A DNA stretch of 64,000 nt from Pseudooceanicola antarcticus (GTDB taxonomy: Bacteria; Pseudomonadota; Alphaproteobacteria; Rhodobacterales; Rhodobacteraceae): positions 534,755 through 598,754 of the forward strand of contig NZ_OBEA01000003.1 of the NCBI RefSeq assembly GCF_900215355.1, given 5' to 3'. The notes under the pieces were generated by a model that was given only the letters and a program-made list of their open reading frames with translations, was not told the origin of the DNA and ran no database searches. Of this stretch, positions 38,711 through 47,517 are shown in pieces; positions within the stretch are counted from its first letter, which is position 1; each line of letters starts with the position of its first letter. Made by a program: the position numbers and the translations under genes.

Positions 38711-39939
38711 ACCGTCGCGTCCCAGGGCGCGGCGCGGCGGCGCTCCATGTCGGCCGAGACGCTGGCGGCGAGCCAGTCGTCGCTGTCGGCAATGGCGTCA
38801 TTGGACAGCGGGCCGACGATCTGCGGCGTTTCCTGGCGGTCCTGCATCGGCAGACGCTCCAGCTTGCCGGTCTCGACGGCCTTGATCGCCTTGCGCAGCA
38901 TCAGGCGGTAGCGGACGATTGCCGCATCGCCCCGGCCCAGGTGCTCGCGCGTGCGGTCCTGGATCGCGCCCATGCTTTCGACCGCCCACTGGTCATGCAC
39001 GTTGATGTCCATGCCCATGCCCGTGTAGGTCAGCGATTTCTGCTCTTCCGGGTTGTAGTGGTAGTGGTTGGAGCGGTTCTTCAGCGGCGCATAATCGGGC
39101 AGGCTGTGTTCCTTCAGGCGCTGCTCGCGCATCAGCTCCTTGTTCACCGGCTTATCGAAGCTGGTGAACATGGTGTACCAGTAGCAGTTCTCGTCATCGA
39201 CGGGCACGTGCCACTGGGTGATGATCATCTCGCGCGACATCGGAATGCAGATGGCCGAGGGGAAGATCTGGTTGGTGACGCGCACGTGGGTAAGGTCGTT
39301 CTCCATGTGGCGCAGGGCGGTGATCTTCAGGCCGAAGGCGGTCTCGTCGACCTCGATGTCCGGGCGCGGGTATTCGCGCAGCACCTGGGTCATCGGCATG
39401 TCGGTATTGGCTGCCTTGTCGCGGAACTGCTTGCCGTAGCTGTCCTCGGGGTCCTCGTCCTGCAGGAAGCGGTGCAGGAAGGAGGCATGGCCCGGATCAA
39501 TGCCGATCTCGAGCGCCTGCAGCCAGTTGCACTCCCACAGGCCCTTGAAGGCGAAGACATGGCTGTCGGGGGCGCGGAAGCAGTCGAAGTTGGGGAAGGC
39601 GGGGGGCTCGCCCGGACCCATGTAGGCAAAGCAGATGCCGTTCTTCTCGACCACGGGGTAGGTGGCGCCGCCCTCGACAAGGCGGATGTCCTCGCGCGCG
39701 GGGTGATGGGTGGGGGCCTCGTCGGCGCTGGCTTCACGGGTCTTCAGCACCAGCGCGCCGGTGTCGTCGCGCAGCATCACCAGCCGCTCGCCCAGAAGGT
39801 TCACGGGCAGCATCGGAGCGTCCTGGCCGGCGATCTCATCGGTGAGGGCGGCGGGCTGCCAATAGTGGCGATGCACGGCGCCGGCAGAGGTGTCGGGGCC
39901 GATCCGGGTGATCTGGTCATTGAGTTTCTGGGTGATCAT
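38707..39939 (-). CDS. Rieske-type oxygenase catalytic subunit lacking its own Rieske ligands
   Basis: A 410-residue protein of the phthalate-dioxygenase-like group. HRHYWQPAAL and LLGERLVMLRDDTG are the edges of a Rieske fold, but the CxH and CxxH cluster ligands are missing: where they should stand the text reads REASADEAPTHHPARED. The C-terminal catalytic domain is intact, with ECNWLQALEIGID and HASFLHR giving Asp148, His151 and His156 of the mononuclear iron site; the third carboxylate is not assigned. The cluster is supplied, I infer, by the separate Rieske protein encoded 48 bp upstream. Substrate unknown. Confidence 0.85.
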   Translation of the reverse strand: MITQKLNDQITRIGPDTSAGAVHRHYWQPAALTDEIAGQDAPMLPVNLLGERLVMLRDDTGALVLKTREASADEAPTHHPAREDIRLVEGGATYPVVEKNGICFAYMGPGEPPAFPNFDCFRAPDSHVFAFKGLWECNWLQALEIGIDPGHASFLHRFLQDEDPEDSYGKQFRDKAANTDMPMTQVLREYPRPDIEVDETAFGLKITALRHMENDLTHVRVTNQIFPSAICIPMSREMIITQWHVPVDDENCYWYTMFTSFDKPVNKELMREQRLKEHSLPDYAPLKNRSNHYHYNPEEQKSLTYTGMGMDINVHDQWAVESMGAIQDRTREHLGRGDAAIVRYRLMLRKAIKAVETGKLERLPMQDRQETPQIVGPLSNDAIADSDDWLAASVSADMERRRAAPWDATV

Positions 39940-39987
39940 GCGGTTGCTCCTTCAGGGGAACGGAAAATGAGGGTGAGAGGGGCGGGA

Positions 39988-40386
39988 TCAGCCGGCCAGC
40001 GGCGGCGGGGTGCCGTCACCGGCCCAGGCCAGGATGTCGCCCTCGTGTTCGACGACCGAGAAGCTGGGCAGCTTGATCGCCTTGTACATGGTGGAATCCT
40101 CGGGCTCTGCCGGCTGCTCGGTGCATTGGCCCGTGCGGTCGAAGTGCCAGCCGTGGAAGGGGCAGCGGATGCCGTTGTTCTCATGCCGACCATAGCACAG
40201 GTCAGCGCCGCGGTGCGGGCAATAGCGCCCGATCAGCCCCAGCTCGCCTTCCTCGTCGCGGAACAGCACGAGCTTCAGGCCGAAGGCAGTGACCGGCGCC
40301 ACGGGGCGCGGTGCCTTCAACGCGTCGGCACTGGCGATCTTGACCCAGCTCACGGTCTCGGTTTCCGGTTGGGGCGATTGGCTCAT
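39988..40386 (-). CDS. stand-alone Rieske [2Fe-2S] protein of the split oxygenase
   Basis: A 132-residue protein, essentially one Rieske domain: RYCPHRGADLCYGRHENN gives Cys56 and His58, and IRCPFHGWHFDRTG gives Cys75 and His78. It ends with VVEHEGDILAWAGDG, matching the tail of the Rieske fold in oxygenase alpha subunits rather than a classic BphA3-like ferredoxin. It probably feeds electrons to, or assembles with, the ligand-less oxygenase downstream. AAGGA lies 8 bp before the ATG at 40386; an ATG 18 bp upstream is less likely. Confidence 0.87.
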   Translation of the reverse strand: MSQSPQPETETVSWVKIASADALKAPRPVAPVTAFGLKLVLFRDEEGELGLIGRYCPHRGADLCYGRHENNGIRCPFHGWHFDRTGQCTEQPAEPEDSTMYKAIKLPSFSVVEHEGDILAWAGDGTPPPLAG

Positions 40387-40447
40387 CTGTCGTTCCTTTG
40401 CCATGATCCCGGAGGGCGTCTGCTGCCGGATCGGGCATTCTGTCTTG

Positions 40448-40460
40448 GTCGATAATCGAC
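40448..40460. promoter_or_regulatory. palindromic IclR-type operator candidate
   Basis: GTCGAT-A-ATCGAC is a perfect 13-bp dyad in the 248-bp region between the divergent Rieske and reductase genes, 62 bp before the former. It shares TCGATAAT with the site before dctP and resembles the GTTCGATAATCG operators recalled for the PcaU/PcaR group. Confidence 0.5.
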
Positions 40461-40634
40461 GGGTTGCGCTTTATTCAAACTTCTCATTGATTTTGCGCCC
40501 GGTCAATGACAATGATCACCGGACCATCCGCGCGCGGTTCCAGGCTGGCAAAAAAGAGCCCCGCCCCCCGCTGCGCGCCAGTCAAGAAGGCATCCGCCGC
40601 AAGGGAAATGCATGAGCCACGAACGGGAGAACGC

Positions 40635-41825
40635 ATGAGCGCCAAAATCGCAATCGTCGGTGCCGGACCCTCTGGGTGTTATACCGCGCAGGCGCTGCTG
40701 AAGCGCGCCCCCGATCTCGAAGTGGATATCCTGGATGCCCAGCCCGTGCCCTATGGGCTGGTGCGCTATGGCGTGGCCGCCGATCACCAGGGCACCAAGG
40801 GCGTGGCACGGCAGTTCGCCCGTGTCTTCACCCGCCAGAACGCCCATTTCATCGGCAATCTCAGGGTCGGCCGCGATGTCTCGATGGAAGAGCTGCGCGG
40901 CGCCTATGATGCGGTGGTGCTGGCCGCCGGCCTCTCGGCCGACCGCCCCCTGGGCATTCCCGGAGACGATCTGCCCGGCGTCATCGGTTCGGGCGCGCTG
41001 ACCCGCGCGCTCTATGAACACCCCGAGGCCCAGGCACTGCCCGAGCTGGGCGAGGCGCCGGTCGTCATCGGCACCGGCAACGTGGCCATCGACATCCTGC
41101 GCCTGCTGGCCAAGACCCCGGAAGAGCTGAAGGGCAGCGACCTGGGGCCCGTCCCCACGGATTGGCTGGCCGCCCGGAAGATCCGTCGGATCACCGTCGT
41201 CGGCCGCTCCACGGCGGGGGCGGCGAAGTTCTCTCCGGTCATGGTCAAGGAGTTGGGCGAGCTGTCGCAGGTGGACCTGCGCCTGCCGGGCTGCGCCCAG
41301 GACGCGGGCGAGGCCCTGCAGGCTGCCGTCGCCGCCAGCGCGGGCCCGCTGCCCATCGAGTTCCGCTTCCAGAGCCGCCCCGTGGCACTGGAGCAGGCCG
41401 ACGGCGCCCTGCGCCTGACGGTCGAGACACCCCAGGGGGTCGAGCAGATCGCCGCCACTTCGGTCATCTCGGCCATCGGCTTCACCAGCGACGGCGCGCT
41501 TGATCGCGGTGCGCTGCTGCAAGAGGTCGAGGCCGGCACGGGCCGCCTCTATGCGACCGGCTGGTTCCGCAATGGCTCTGTCGGGGCGATCCCGCAGTGC
41601 CGGGAGGAGGGGCAGCGGCTGGCGCAGCAGATCCTCGACGAGATCACGCCCGATCCCGCCCGGCCGGGGCGCGCGCTTTTCGCCGACCGCAGCGATGTGG
41701 TCGACTTCGATCACTGGCTGCAGCTGGATGCGCGGGAGCTGGCCGCGGCCACCGATCAGCGCTGCCGCCAGAAAATCCATCTTCGGGAAGAGCTGCTTCG
41801 TCCCGCAAACCTTCAGGACGCCTGA
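40635..41825 (+). CDS. FAD/NADPH oxidoreductase of adrenodoxin-reductase type
   Basis: A 396-residue flavoprotein. IAIVGAGPSGCYTAQALL binds FAD, DAQPVPYGLVRYGVAADHQG is typical of FprA/adrenodoxin reductases, and PVVIGTGNVAIDILRLL binds NADP(H). The IGFTSDGALD and RLYATGWFRNGSVGAIP blocks complete the fold. It is somewhat shorter than the usual 450 residues. It should take electrons from NADPH and pass them to a small carrier, most likely the flavodoxin encoded 4 bp downstream or the Rieske protein encoded divergently. The start at 40635 has GGGAGA upstream. Confidence 0.88.
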   Translation: MSAKIAIVGAGPSGCYTAQALLKRAPDLEVDILDAQPVPYGLVRYGVAADHQGTKGVARQFARVFTRQNAHFIGNLRVGRDVSMEELRGAYDAVVLAAGLSADRPLGIPGDDLPGVIGSGALTRALYEHPEAQALPELGEAPVVIGTGNVAIDILRLLAKTPEELKGSDLGPVPTDWLAARKIRRITVVGRSTAGAAKFSPVMVKELGELSQVDLRLPGCAQDAGEALQAAVAASAGPLPIEFRFQSRPVALEQADGALRLTVETPQGVEQIAATSVISAIGFTSDGALDRGALLQEVEAGTGRLYATGWFRNGSVGAIPQCREEGQRLAQQILDEITPDPARPGRALFADRSDVVDFDHWLQLDARELAAATDQRCRQKIHLREELLRPANLQDA

Positions 41826-41829
41826 CCCC

Positions 41830-42279
41830 ATGAACATCGCTATCTTTTTCGGAACCGAAACCGGCAACGCCGAGATGCTGGCCGAAGATATCGCCACCGA
41901 GCTGGAAGACCAGCACGAGACCTCCGTCGCCAACCTGGCCGACACCGCGCCCGACGCGCTGCTGACCGAGGGACTGAACGTCATTGTCTGCTCGTCCTAC
42001 GACGACGGTGATTTCCCGGCCTCCGCCAAGCCCTTCGTCGAGAAGGTCCAGGCCGCCAAGCCCGACCTGACGGGCGTGCGCTTTGCCATCTTCGGGCTGG
42101 GCGACAGCGAATATGCCGACACCTACGGCTTCGGCTCGATGAAGGTGGCAGAGCTGCTGGTGGCCCATGGGGCCGAGGCCCTGGGCGATCGCCCGGTGCA
42201 TGACGCCGCCGGCGACGCGCTGCCCGAGGACATGGCGCTGCCCTGGCTGGAAGAGATCATCGGCGGACTCGACGCCTGA
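41830..42279 (+). CDS. flavodoxin
   Basis: A 149-residue FMN protein. IFFGTETGNAEMLAEDIA is the phosphate-binding loop, CSSYDDGDFP and FGLGDSEYADTYGFGSMK are the FMN-ring loops. It resembles the flavodoxin domain of diflavin reductases more than long-chain NifF flavodoxins. The gene is 4 bp after the reductase and ends at a terminator, so the two form an electron-transfer pair, probably serving the divergent split oxygenase. Confidence 0.9.
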   Translation: MNIAIFFGTETGNAEMLAEDIATELEDQHETSVANLADTAPDALLTEGLNVIVCSSYDDGDFPASAKPFVEKVQAAKPDLTGVRFAIFGLGDSEYADTYGFGSMKVAELLVAHGAEALGDRPVHDAAGDALPEDMALPWLEEIIGGLDA

Positions 42280-42300
42280 AGGCAGAGACGCTGCAAAGCA

Positions 42301-42326
42301 AAAGGCCCCGCAATCGCGGGGCCTTT
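42301..42326 (+). terminator. Rho-independent terminator after flavodoxin
   Basis: A perfect 11-bp stem AAAGGCCCCGC/GCGGGGCCTTT with an AATC loop, followed by CTTGTTCTT, 21 bp after the stop. Confidence 0.92.
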
Positions 42327-42345
42327 CTTGTTCTTGGAGGGATAT

Positions 42346-43508
<1,163 letters not shown>

Positions 43509-43567
43509 TCATCGTTTGGCTATCAGGTGAGATATCTATTCGTCATCTGGATGAAGTTGGACAAGTT

Positions 43568-44023
43568 ATGCTCGATGATGCGGACAGGCGCATTCTTCGC
43601 CAGTACCAGGCCGACCCGGCGGCTTCCTCGGCGCAGCTGGCCGAACGCGCCGGGCTGACCCCCGCCACCTGCTGGCGGCGGCTTGAGAGGATGCAGGCCC
43701 AGGGCATCATCCGGGGCGTGCGCGGGGTGATCGACTGGCGCGCGCTTGGCTACACGGTCGAGGTCTCGCTGCGGATCACGCTCGACAAGAGCGCACCGCG
43801 CGCCTTCGATGATTTCGCCGCCGGGGCCCGCAAGATCCCAGAGGTGCTGGAGATCCAGACCTTCCTGGGCCAGGTCGACGCCCGCCTCGGCATCATCGCC
43901 CGCGATGTCGAGCACTACCAGGAGATCTACCGCGAGAAGATCCTGACCCTGCCGCATATCACCGATATCGACGCTCTGATGCATGTGGCACGGGTGAAAT
44001 TCGACGAGCAGGTGCCGCTATGA
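43568..44023 (+). CDS. Lrp/AsnC-family regulator 1
   Basis: A 151-residue Lrp/AsnC protein: an N-terminal helix-turn-helix (LDDADRRILRQYQADPAASS, LAERAGLTPATCWRRLERM) and a C-terminal RAM domain (EVSLRITLDKSA, IIARDVEHYQEIYREKI). It is divergent from ilvC across a 125-bp intergene and probably controls ilvC and itself. Its stop overlaps the start of a second, different Lrp-like protein, so the two may form mixed oligomers. Confidence 0.92.
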   Translation: MLDDADRRILRQYQADPAASSAQLAERAGLTPATCWRRLERMQAQGIIRGVRGVIDWRALGYTVEVSLRITLDKSAPRAFDDFAAGARKIPEVLEIQTFLGQVDARLGIIARDVEHYQEIYREKILTLPHITDIDALMHVARVKFDEQVPL

Positions 44024-44496
44024 GCGGCCCTGCGACCGAGGCCTTCGCCCTCGACGACACCGACCGCAAGCTGCTGCGCGCCCTGGCCGAGGATGCCACG
44101 CAAAGCTCAGGTGCCCTTGGCCGCCGCTTCGGCCTGTCGCAGCCCGCCACCTGGCGTCGCATCAAGCGGATGGAACAGGCGGGGGTTCTGGCCGGCCGTC
44201 GCCTGGACCTCGACCTGAAGCGACTGGGCTTCGGGGTGACGGTCTTCCTCGGGATACGTCTGGCCACCAAGGGCCGCGCCTCTCTGGAGGAGTTCGAGCG
44301 CGCGGTCTCGGCCATCCCCGAGGTGCAGACCATCGAGCATATCCTGGGCGTCTACGACTACCGCCTGCGCGTCGCCGCCCGCGACCTGCCGGACTTCGAG
44401 CGGGTCCTGCGTCGCCGCGTGATGACCCTGCCGGGCGTCGGCAGCGTCGATGCCAATGTCATGCTCTCGGAAGAACGCCTGCCCGGACCGCTCTAG
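44020..44496 (+). CDS. Lrp/AsnC-family regulator 2
   Basis: A 158-residue Lrp/AsnC protein with its own helix-turn-helix (LDDTDRKLLRALAEDATQSS, LSQPATWRRIKRMEQAGV) and RAM domain (VTVFLGIRLATKGRASLEE, VAARDLPDFERVLRRRV). It starts within the stop codon of the first regulator (ATGA). The two share the order DxDRxxLRxLxxD and TW/CWRR but are otherwise clearly different, so this is an old duplication or a recruited pair. Confidence 0.92.
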   Translation: MSGPATEAFALDDTDRKLLRALAEDATQSSGALGRRFGLSQPATWRRIKRMEQAGVLAGRRLDLDLKRLGFGVTVFLGIRLATKGRASLEEFERAVSAIPEVQTIEHILGVYDYRLRVAARDLPDFERVLRRRVMTLPGVGSVDANVMLSEERLPGPL

Positions 44497-44525
44497 GGGC
44501 GACCGTGCCGCTGCCGCCCTTTCAT

Positions 44526-44592
44526 CATCACCAGGCTGAAAATACTCCGGGGGTGAATTGAGCCGAAGGCTCAAGAGGGGGCAGCGCCCCCC
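44526..44592 (+). repeat. intergenic repeat element, copy B
   Basis: The 28-nt block identical to copy A at 26666-26693, here followed by a small GAGCCGAAGGCTC hairpin and then GGGGGCAGCGCCCCCC. It fills the gap between the convergent Lrp and UbiH-type genes, where the final hairpin could act as terminator on both strands. Confidence 0.7.
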
Positions 44593-45792
44593 TTACCCCT
44601 TCGCCCCAAGTCCCATCTGCATCAGCAGCTTGCGCACCGGCGCTGCGGCGTAGAGCGCATCCAGACCGGCCGCGCGCAGGTCGCGCAGGGGCTGGGCCGA
44701 GATCTGGCTGGCGCGGTTCAGCGCGTCGATGCCGGCGGCCCGGATCTGCACCTCGCGGTGCCGGGCCCGGTCATAGGCCGCCATCATCTGCGCGTCGCCC
44801 AGCCGGTCAGGGGCTGCGCGCGCCAGGTCGCGCAGGCAGCGCAGGTCGCCAAGGGACATGTTAAGCCCCTGTGCCCCGATGGGGGGCACCACGTGGGCGG
44901 CCTCCGCCATCAGCGCCAGGCGCTCGCCGGACATGTGATCGGCCACCTGGGTGATGATCGGCCAGACAGAGCGACGGCTGCGCAGGGTCAGCGGGCCCAG
45001 GATCTGGCAGCTGCGCCGGTTCATCTCGGCCTCGAAGTCCGGGACCTCCAGCGCGGCCAGTTCCTGAACGCGGGGACCGTCCTCCATCCAGACCACGGCC
45101 GAACAATGGCGGCCCTCGTGGTCGGGCAAGGGGACCAGGGTGAAAGGCCCGCCCGAACGATGGATCTCGGTGGAGATATTGTCGTGCGGCTCGGGATGGC
45201 TGACCGAGAACGCCAGCGCCTTCTGGCCATAGCGCCGGGTCGAAACCCCGATCCCCGCCGCCTGCCGCATCGGCGAGTTGCGCCCGTCGGCGGCCAGCAC
45301 CAGCCGGGTCTTCACGCGGCTGCCGTCGGACAGCCCGACGATGGCATGGGCCTCGCGGGTGAAGAGGCTGGAGCTGCCGGTGCCGGGCCGGAAGGTCACA
45401 TTCGGCAACGCCTCGAGCCGGGCCAGGATCTCGCGGCGCAGCAACCAGTTGGGAAGGTTCCAGCCGAAGGGCAGATCCGAGATATCGGTGGAATCGAAGT
45501 CGCGGATGACGCGCGGTTCGGGCTCGGGCCCGCCGGCATCGACGATGCGCATGATGCGCAGGGGCGCGGCATGTTCGGCGAAATGATCCCAGAGACCGGC
45601 CTCGGCCAGCAGCGCCTGGGCCGGTTGCAGGAAGGCCGTGGTGCGCAGATCGGCACCCGCCGCCGTGGCCTCGGTCACCGGCGGCGCGGGATCGAGGCAG
45701 AGCACCCGGAAGCCCTCGGCCCCCATGACGGCGGCGGCAGTCAGACCCGCCACGCCCCCGCCCGAGATCACGATGTCGAAATCAGCGCCCAT
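44593..45792 (-). CDS. UbiH/UbiF/Coq6-family FAD hydroxylase
   Basis: A 399-residue flavoprotein hydroxylase. FDIVISGGGVAGLTAAAVMG binds FAD, LVLAADGRNSPMRQAAGI is the DG motif, and LALMAEAAHVVPPIGAQGLNM is the GD-like FAD-ribityl motif with a variant (AEAAHVV rather than GDAAH). Members hydroxylate the ubiquinone ring. GAGGAAGG is spaced correctly for the ATG at 45792 rather than the one 9 bp before. It probably acts at the inner membrane in ubiquinone synthesis; which ring position is not clear. Confidence 0.88.
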   Translation of the reverse strand: MGADFDIVISGGGVAGLTAAAVMGAEGFRVLCLDPAPPVTEATAAGADLRTTAFLQPAQALLAEAGLWDHFAEHAAPLRIMRIVDAGGPEPEPRVIRDFDSTDISDLPFGWNLPNWLLRREILARLEALPNVTFRPGTGSSSLFTREAHAIVGLSDGSRVKTRLVLAADGRNSPMRQAAGIGVSTRRYGQKALAFSVSHPEPHDNISTEIHRSGGPFTLVPLPDHEGRHCSAVVWMEDGPRVQELAALEVPDFEAEMNRRSCQILGPLTLRSRRSVWPIITQVADHMSGERLALMAEAAHVVPPIGAQGLNMSLGDLRCLRDLARAAPDRLGDAQMMAAYDRARHREVQIRAAGIDALNRASQISAQPLRDLRAAGLDALYAAAPVRKLLMQMGLGAKG

Positions 45793-45807
45793 AGCGGCCA
45801 TCCTTCC

Positions 45808-46050
45808 TCAGCCCCGCGTCAGCAGGATCAGCACCACGAACATCACCGGCACCGTGGCCAGCGCCGCCAGCCCGAGCGCCACCAGCCCCCAGGTCTTCAG
45901 CGCCAGCACCATTGCCGTCAGCACGATGAGCGCCGCATAGCCGATATGGCCGCGGAAGTCCCGCTCCAGATCGCGCAGCATCCAGCCGATGAGCGGGATG
46001 AAATGGTACAGGCGGCGCGGGGCGGTATGGGGGTCTGCAAGGGTGGTCAT
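45808..46050 (-). CDS. small two-helix membrane protein, function unknown
   Basis: An 80-residue protein with a charged N-terminal part (YHFIPLIGWMLRDLERDFRG) and two membrane helices (about 38-53 and 55-78). It lies 15 bp before the UbiH-type gene on the same strand and may be cotranscribed. It is not a family I recognise. Confidence 0.65.
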   Translation of the reverse strand: MTTLADPHTAPRRLYHFIPLIGWMLRDLERDFRGHIGYAALIVLTAMVLALKTWGLVALGLAALATVPVMFVVLILLTRG

Positions 46051-46122
46051 GGCGTCTCCTTCAGGTGTCCTGCCCCTGAGATGGGGTCAAAGGGCGCCGG
46101 GGGCAAAGCGACATCCGGTCGC

Positions 46123-46767
46123 TCACAGCAGCGCCTTCAGGAAACCGGCCAGATCGTCGGTGCTGTAGTGGACATGCGGCGCCTCGACCGGCTCGGGGGC
46201 CACGTGAACGCAGCGCAGGCCCATGGCGTAGGGCTCGACCAGGTTGCGGGGGTCGTCCTCGAACATGGCGGCGCGGGCCGGGTCCAGCCCGTCGGTGCCG
46301 AAGACCGTGTCATAGGCGGCGCGGTCCGGCTTGGGGTGGAAGCCCGCATGTTCGACCCCGTAGATCGCATCGAAGAGCCCGGCGAGACCGCGCGCCTCGA
46401 GCACCCGCTCGGCATAGGGGCCCGAGCCATTGGTGAAGACGATCTTGCGGCCGGGCAGGGCGCGGATATGCGCTGCCAGCTCGGGGTCACGCTCCAGGTG
46501 GGTCATGTCGATCTCGTGGACATGGGTCAGGTAGGGGGCGGGGTCGACATCATGCAGCCGCATCAGCCCGGCCAGCGTCGTGCCGTGGTCGCGCCAGTAT
46601 TCCTGCCGCATGCGGTCGGCATCGCTGCGCGACACCCCCAGGGCCTGCATGACCCAATCGGTCATCCGCACCTCGATCTGGTCGAAGAGCCGCGCCTCGG
46701 GCGGGTAGAGCGTATTGTCCAGGTCGAAAACCCAGGTGGTGACGTGATCGAAGGAATTCTTTGGCAT
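46123..46767 (-). CDS. HAD-family pyrimidine 5'-nucleotidase-like phosphatase
   Basis: A 214-residue HAD hydrolase. VFDLDNTLYPPEARLFDQI is motif I with the nucleophilic Asp; IVFTNGSGPYAERVL is motif II; HPKPDRAAY contains the motif III Lys; AMFEDDPRNL is motif IV. The cap sequence matches the SDT1/YjjG-like group that dephosphorylates pyrimidine nucleoside monophosphates. It is cytoplasmic and divergent from a GntR regulator. Confidence 0.9.
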   Translation of the reverse strand: MPKNSFDHVTTWVFDLDNTLYPPEARLFDQIEVRMTDWVMQALGVSRSDADRMRQEYWRDHGTTLAGLMRLHDVDPAPYLTHVHEIDMTHLERDPELAAHIRALPGRKIVFTNGSGPYAERVLEARGLAGLFDAIYGVEHAGFHPKPDRAAYDTVFGTDGLDPARAAMFEDDPRNLVEPYAMGLRCVHVAPEPVEAPHVHYSTDDLAGFLKALL

Positions 46768-46869
46768 GGCGCGACGCTAGCCCCGAGCCGGGGCAAGCAC
46801 AAGCGGTGCCCTTGCATGCCACCCGCCTCGCTGCCTAATGTGTCGCGACTATGAAAGGAGCCAGGTCTC

Positions 46870-47517
46870 ATGGCCAGCAAACCCCAGCAGGGCGATGCCT
46901 ATTCGCTGATCCTCGAGGCGATCGACATCGGGCTCTATCGCCCCGGTGACCGGCTGGTGGAAAGCGAGTTGGCCGAGCGTTTCGGCGTCTCGCGCACGCC
47001 GATCCGCGAGGCATTGCAACGGCTTGAGACCCAGGGCCTGCTGGCCCGCGACGGCCGCTCTCTGATCGTCGCCTCGCTGGATCACAACCAGCTGGCCGAG
47101 CTTTACGTGGTGCGCGCCGAGCTCGAGGCCCTGGCGGCGGGCCTGGCCGCCCGTCACGCCACGGCCGAGGAGGTCCGCGTGCTGCAGGACATGGTGGCGG
47201 CCGACCGCCGTCACCTGGGCGACCCTTCCGCCCTGGCGCGGGCCAACAAGCGGTTCCACCACCAGATCCACCTGGCCTCGCACAACCGGTTCCTGGTGCA
47301 GCAGCTGGACCTGGTTCATCGCTCCATGGCGCTGCTGGCCACCACCTCGCTCGCCGCAGAGGGCCGCGACGGCGATGCGCTGAACGAGCATGAGGCCATC
47401 GTGCGCGCCATCGCCGCGCGCGACGAGGCCGCCGCCGCCGAGGCGCTGCGCAGCCATATCTCCCAGGCCTATGTGACCCGGCTGAAGCTGGACGCGGAGC
47501 GCGAAGAGGGCATCTAG
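46870..47517 (+). CDS. GntR-family regulator, FCD type
   Basis: A 215-residue regulator: winged helix (LYRPGDRLVESELAERFGVS, RTPIREALQRLETQGL) followed by an all-helical FCD effector domain with the metal-binding His set (FHHQIHLASHNRF, HEAIVRAIAARD). Such proteins bind organic acids or related ligands. Its target is not evident; the divergent HAD gene is possible. Its stop overlaps the end of the convergent glycosyltransferase gene. Confidence 0.9.
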   Translation: MASKPQQGDAYSLILEAIDIGLYRPGDRLVESELAERFGVSRTPIREALQRLETQGLLARDGRSLIVASLDHNQLAELYVVRAELEALAAGLAARHATAEEVRVLQDMVAADRRHLGDPSALARANKRFHHQIHLASHNRFLVQQLDLVHRSMALLATTSLAAEGRDGDALNEHEAIVRAIAARDEAAAAEALRSHISQAYVTRLKLDAEREEGI

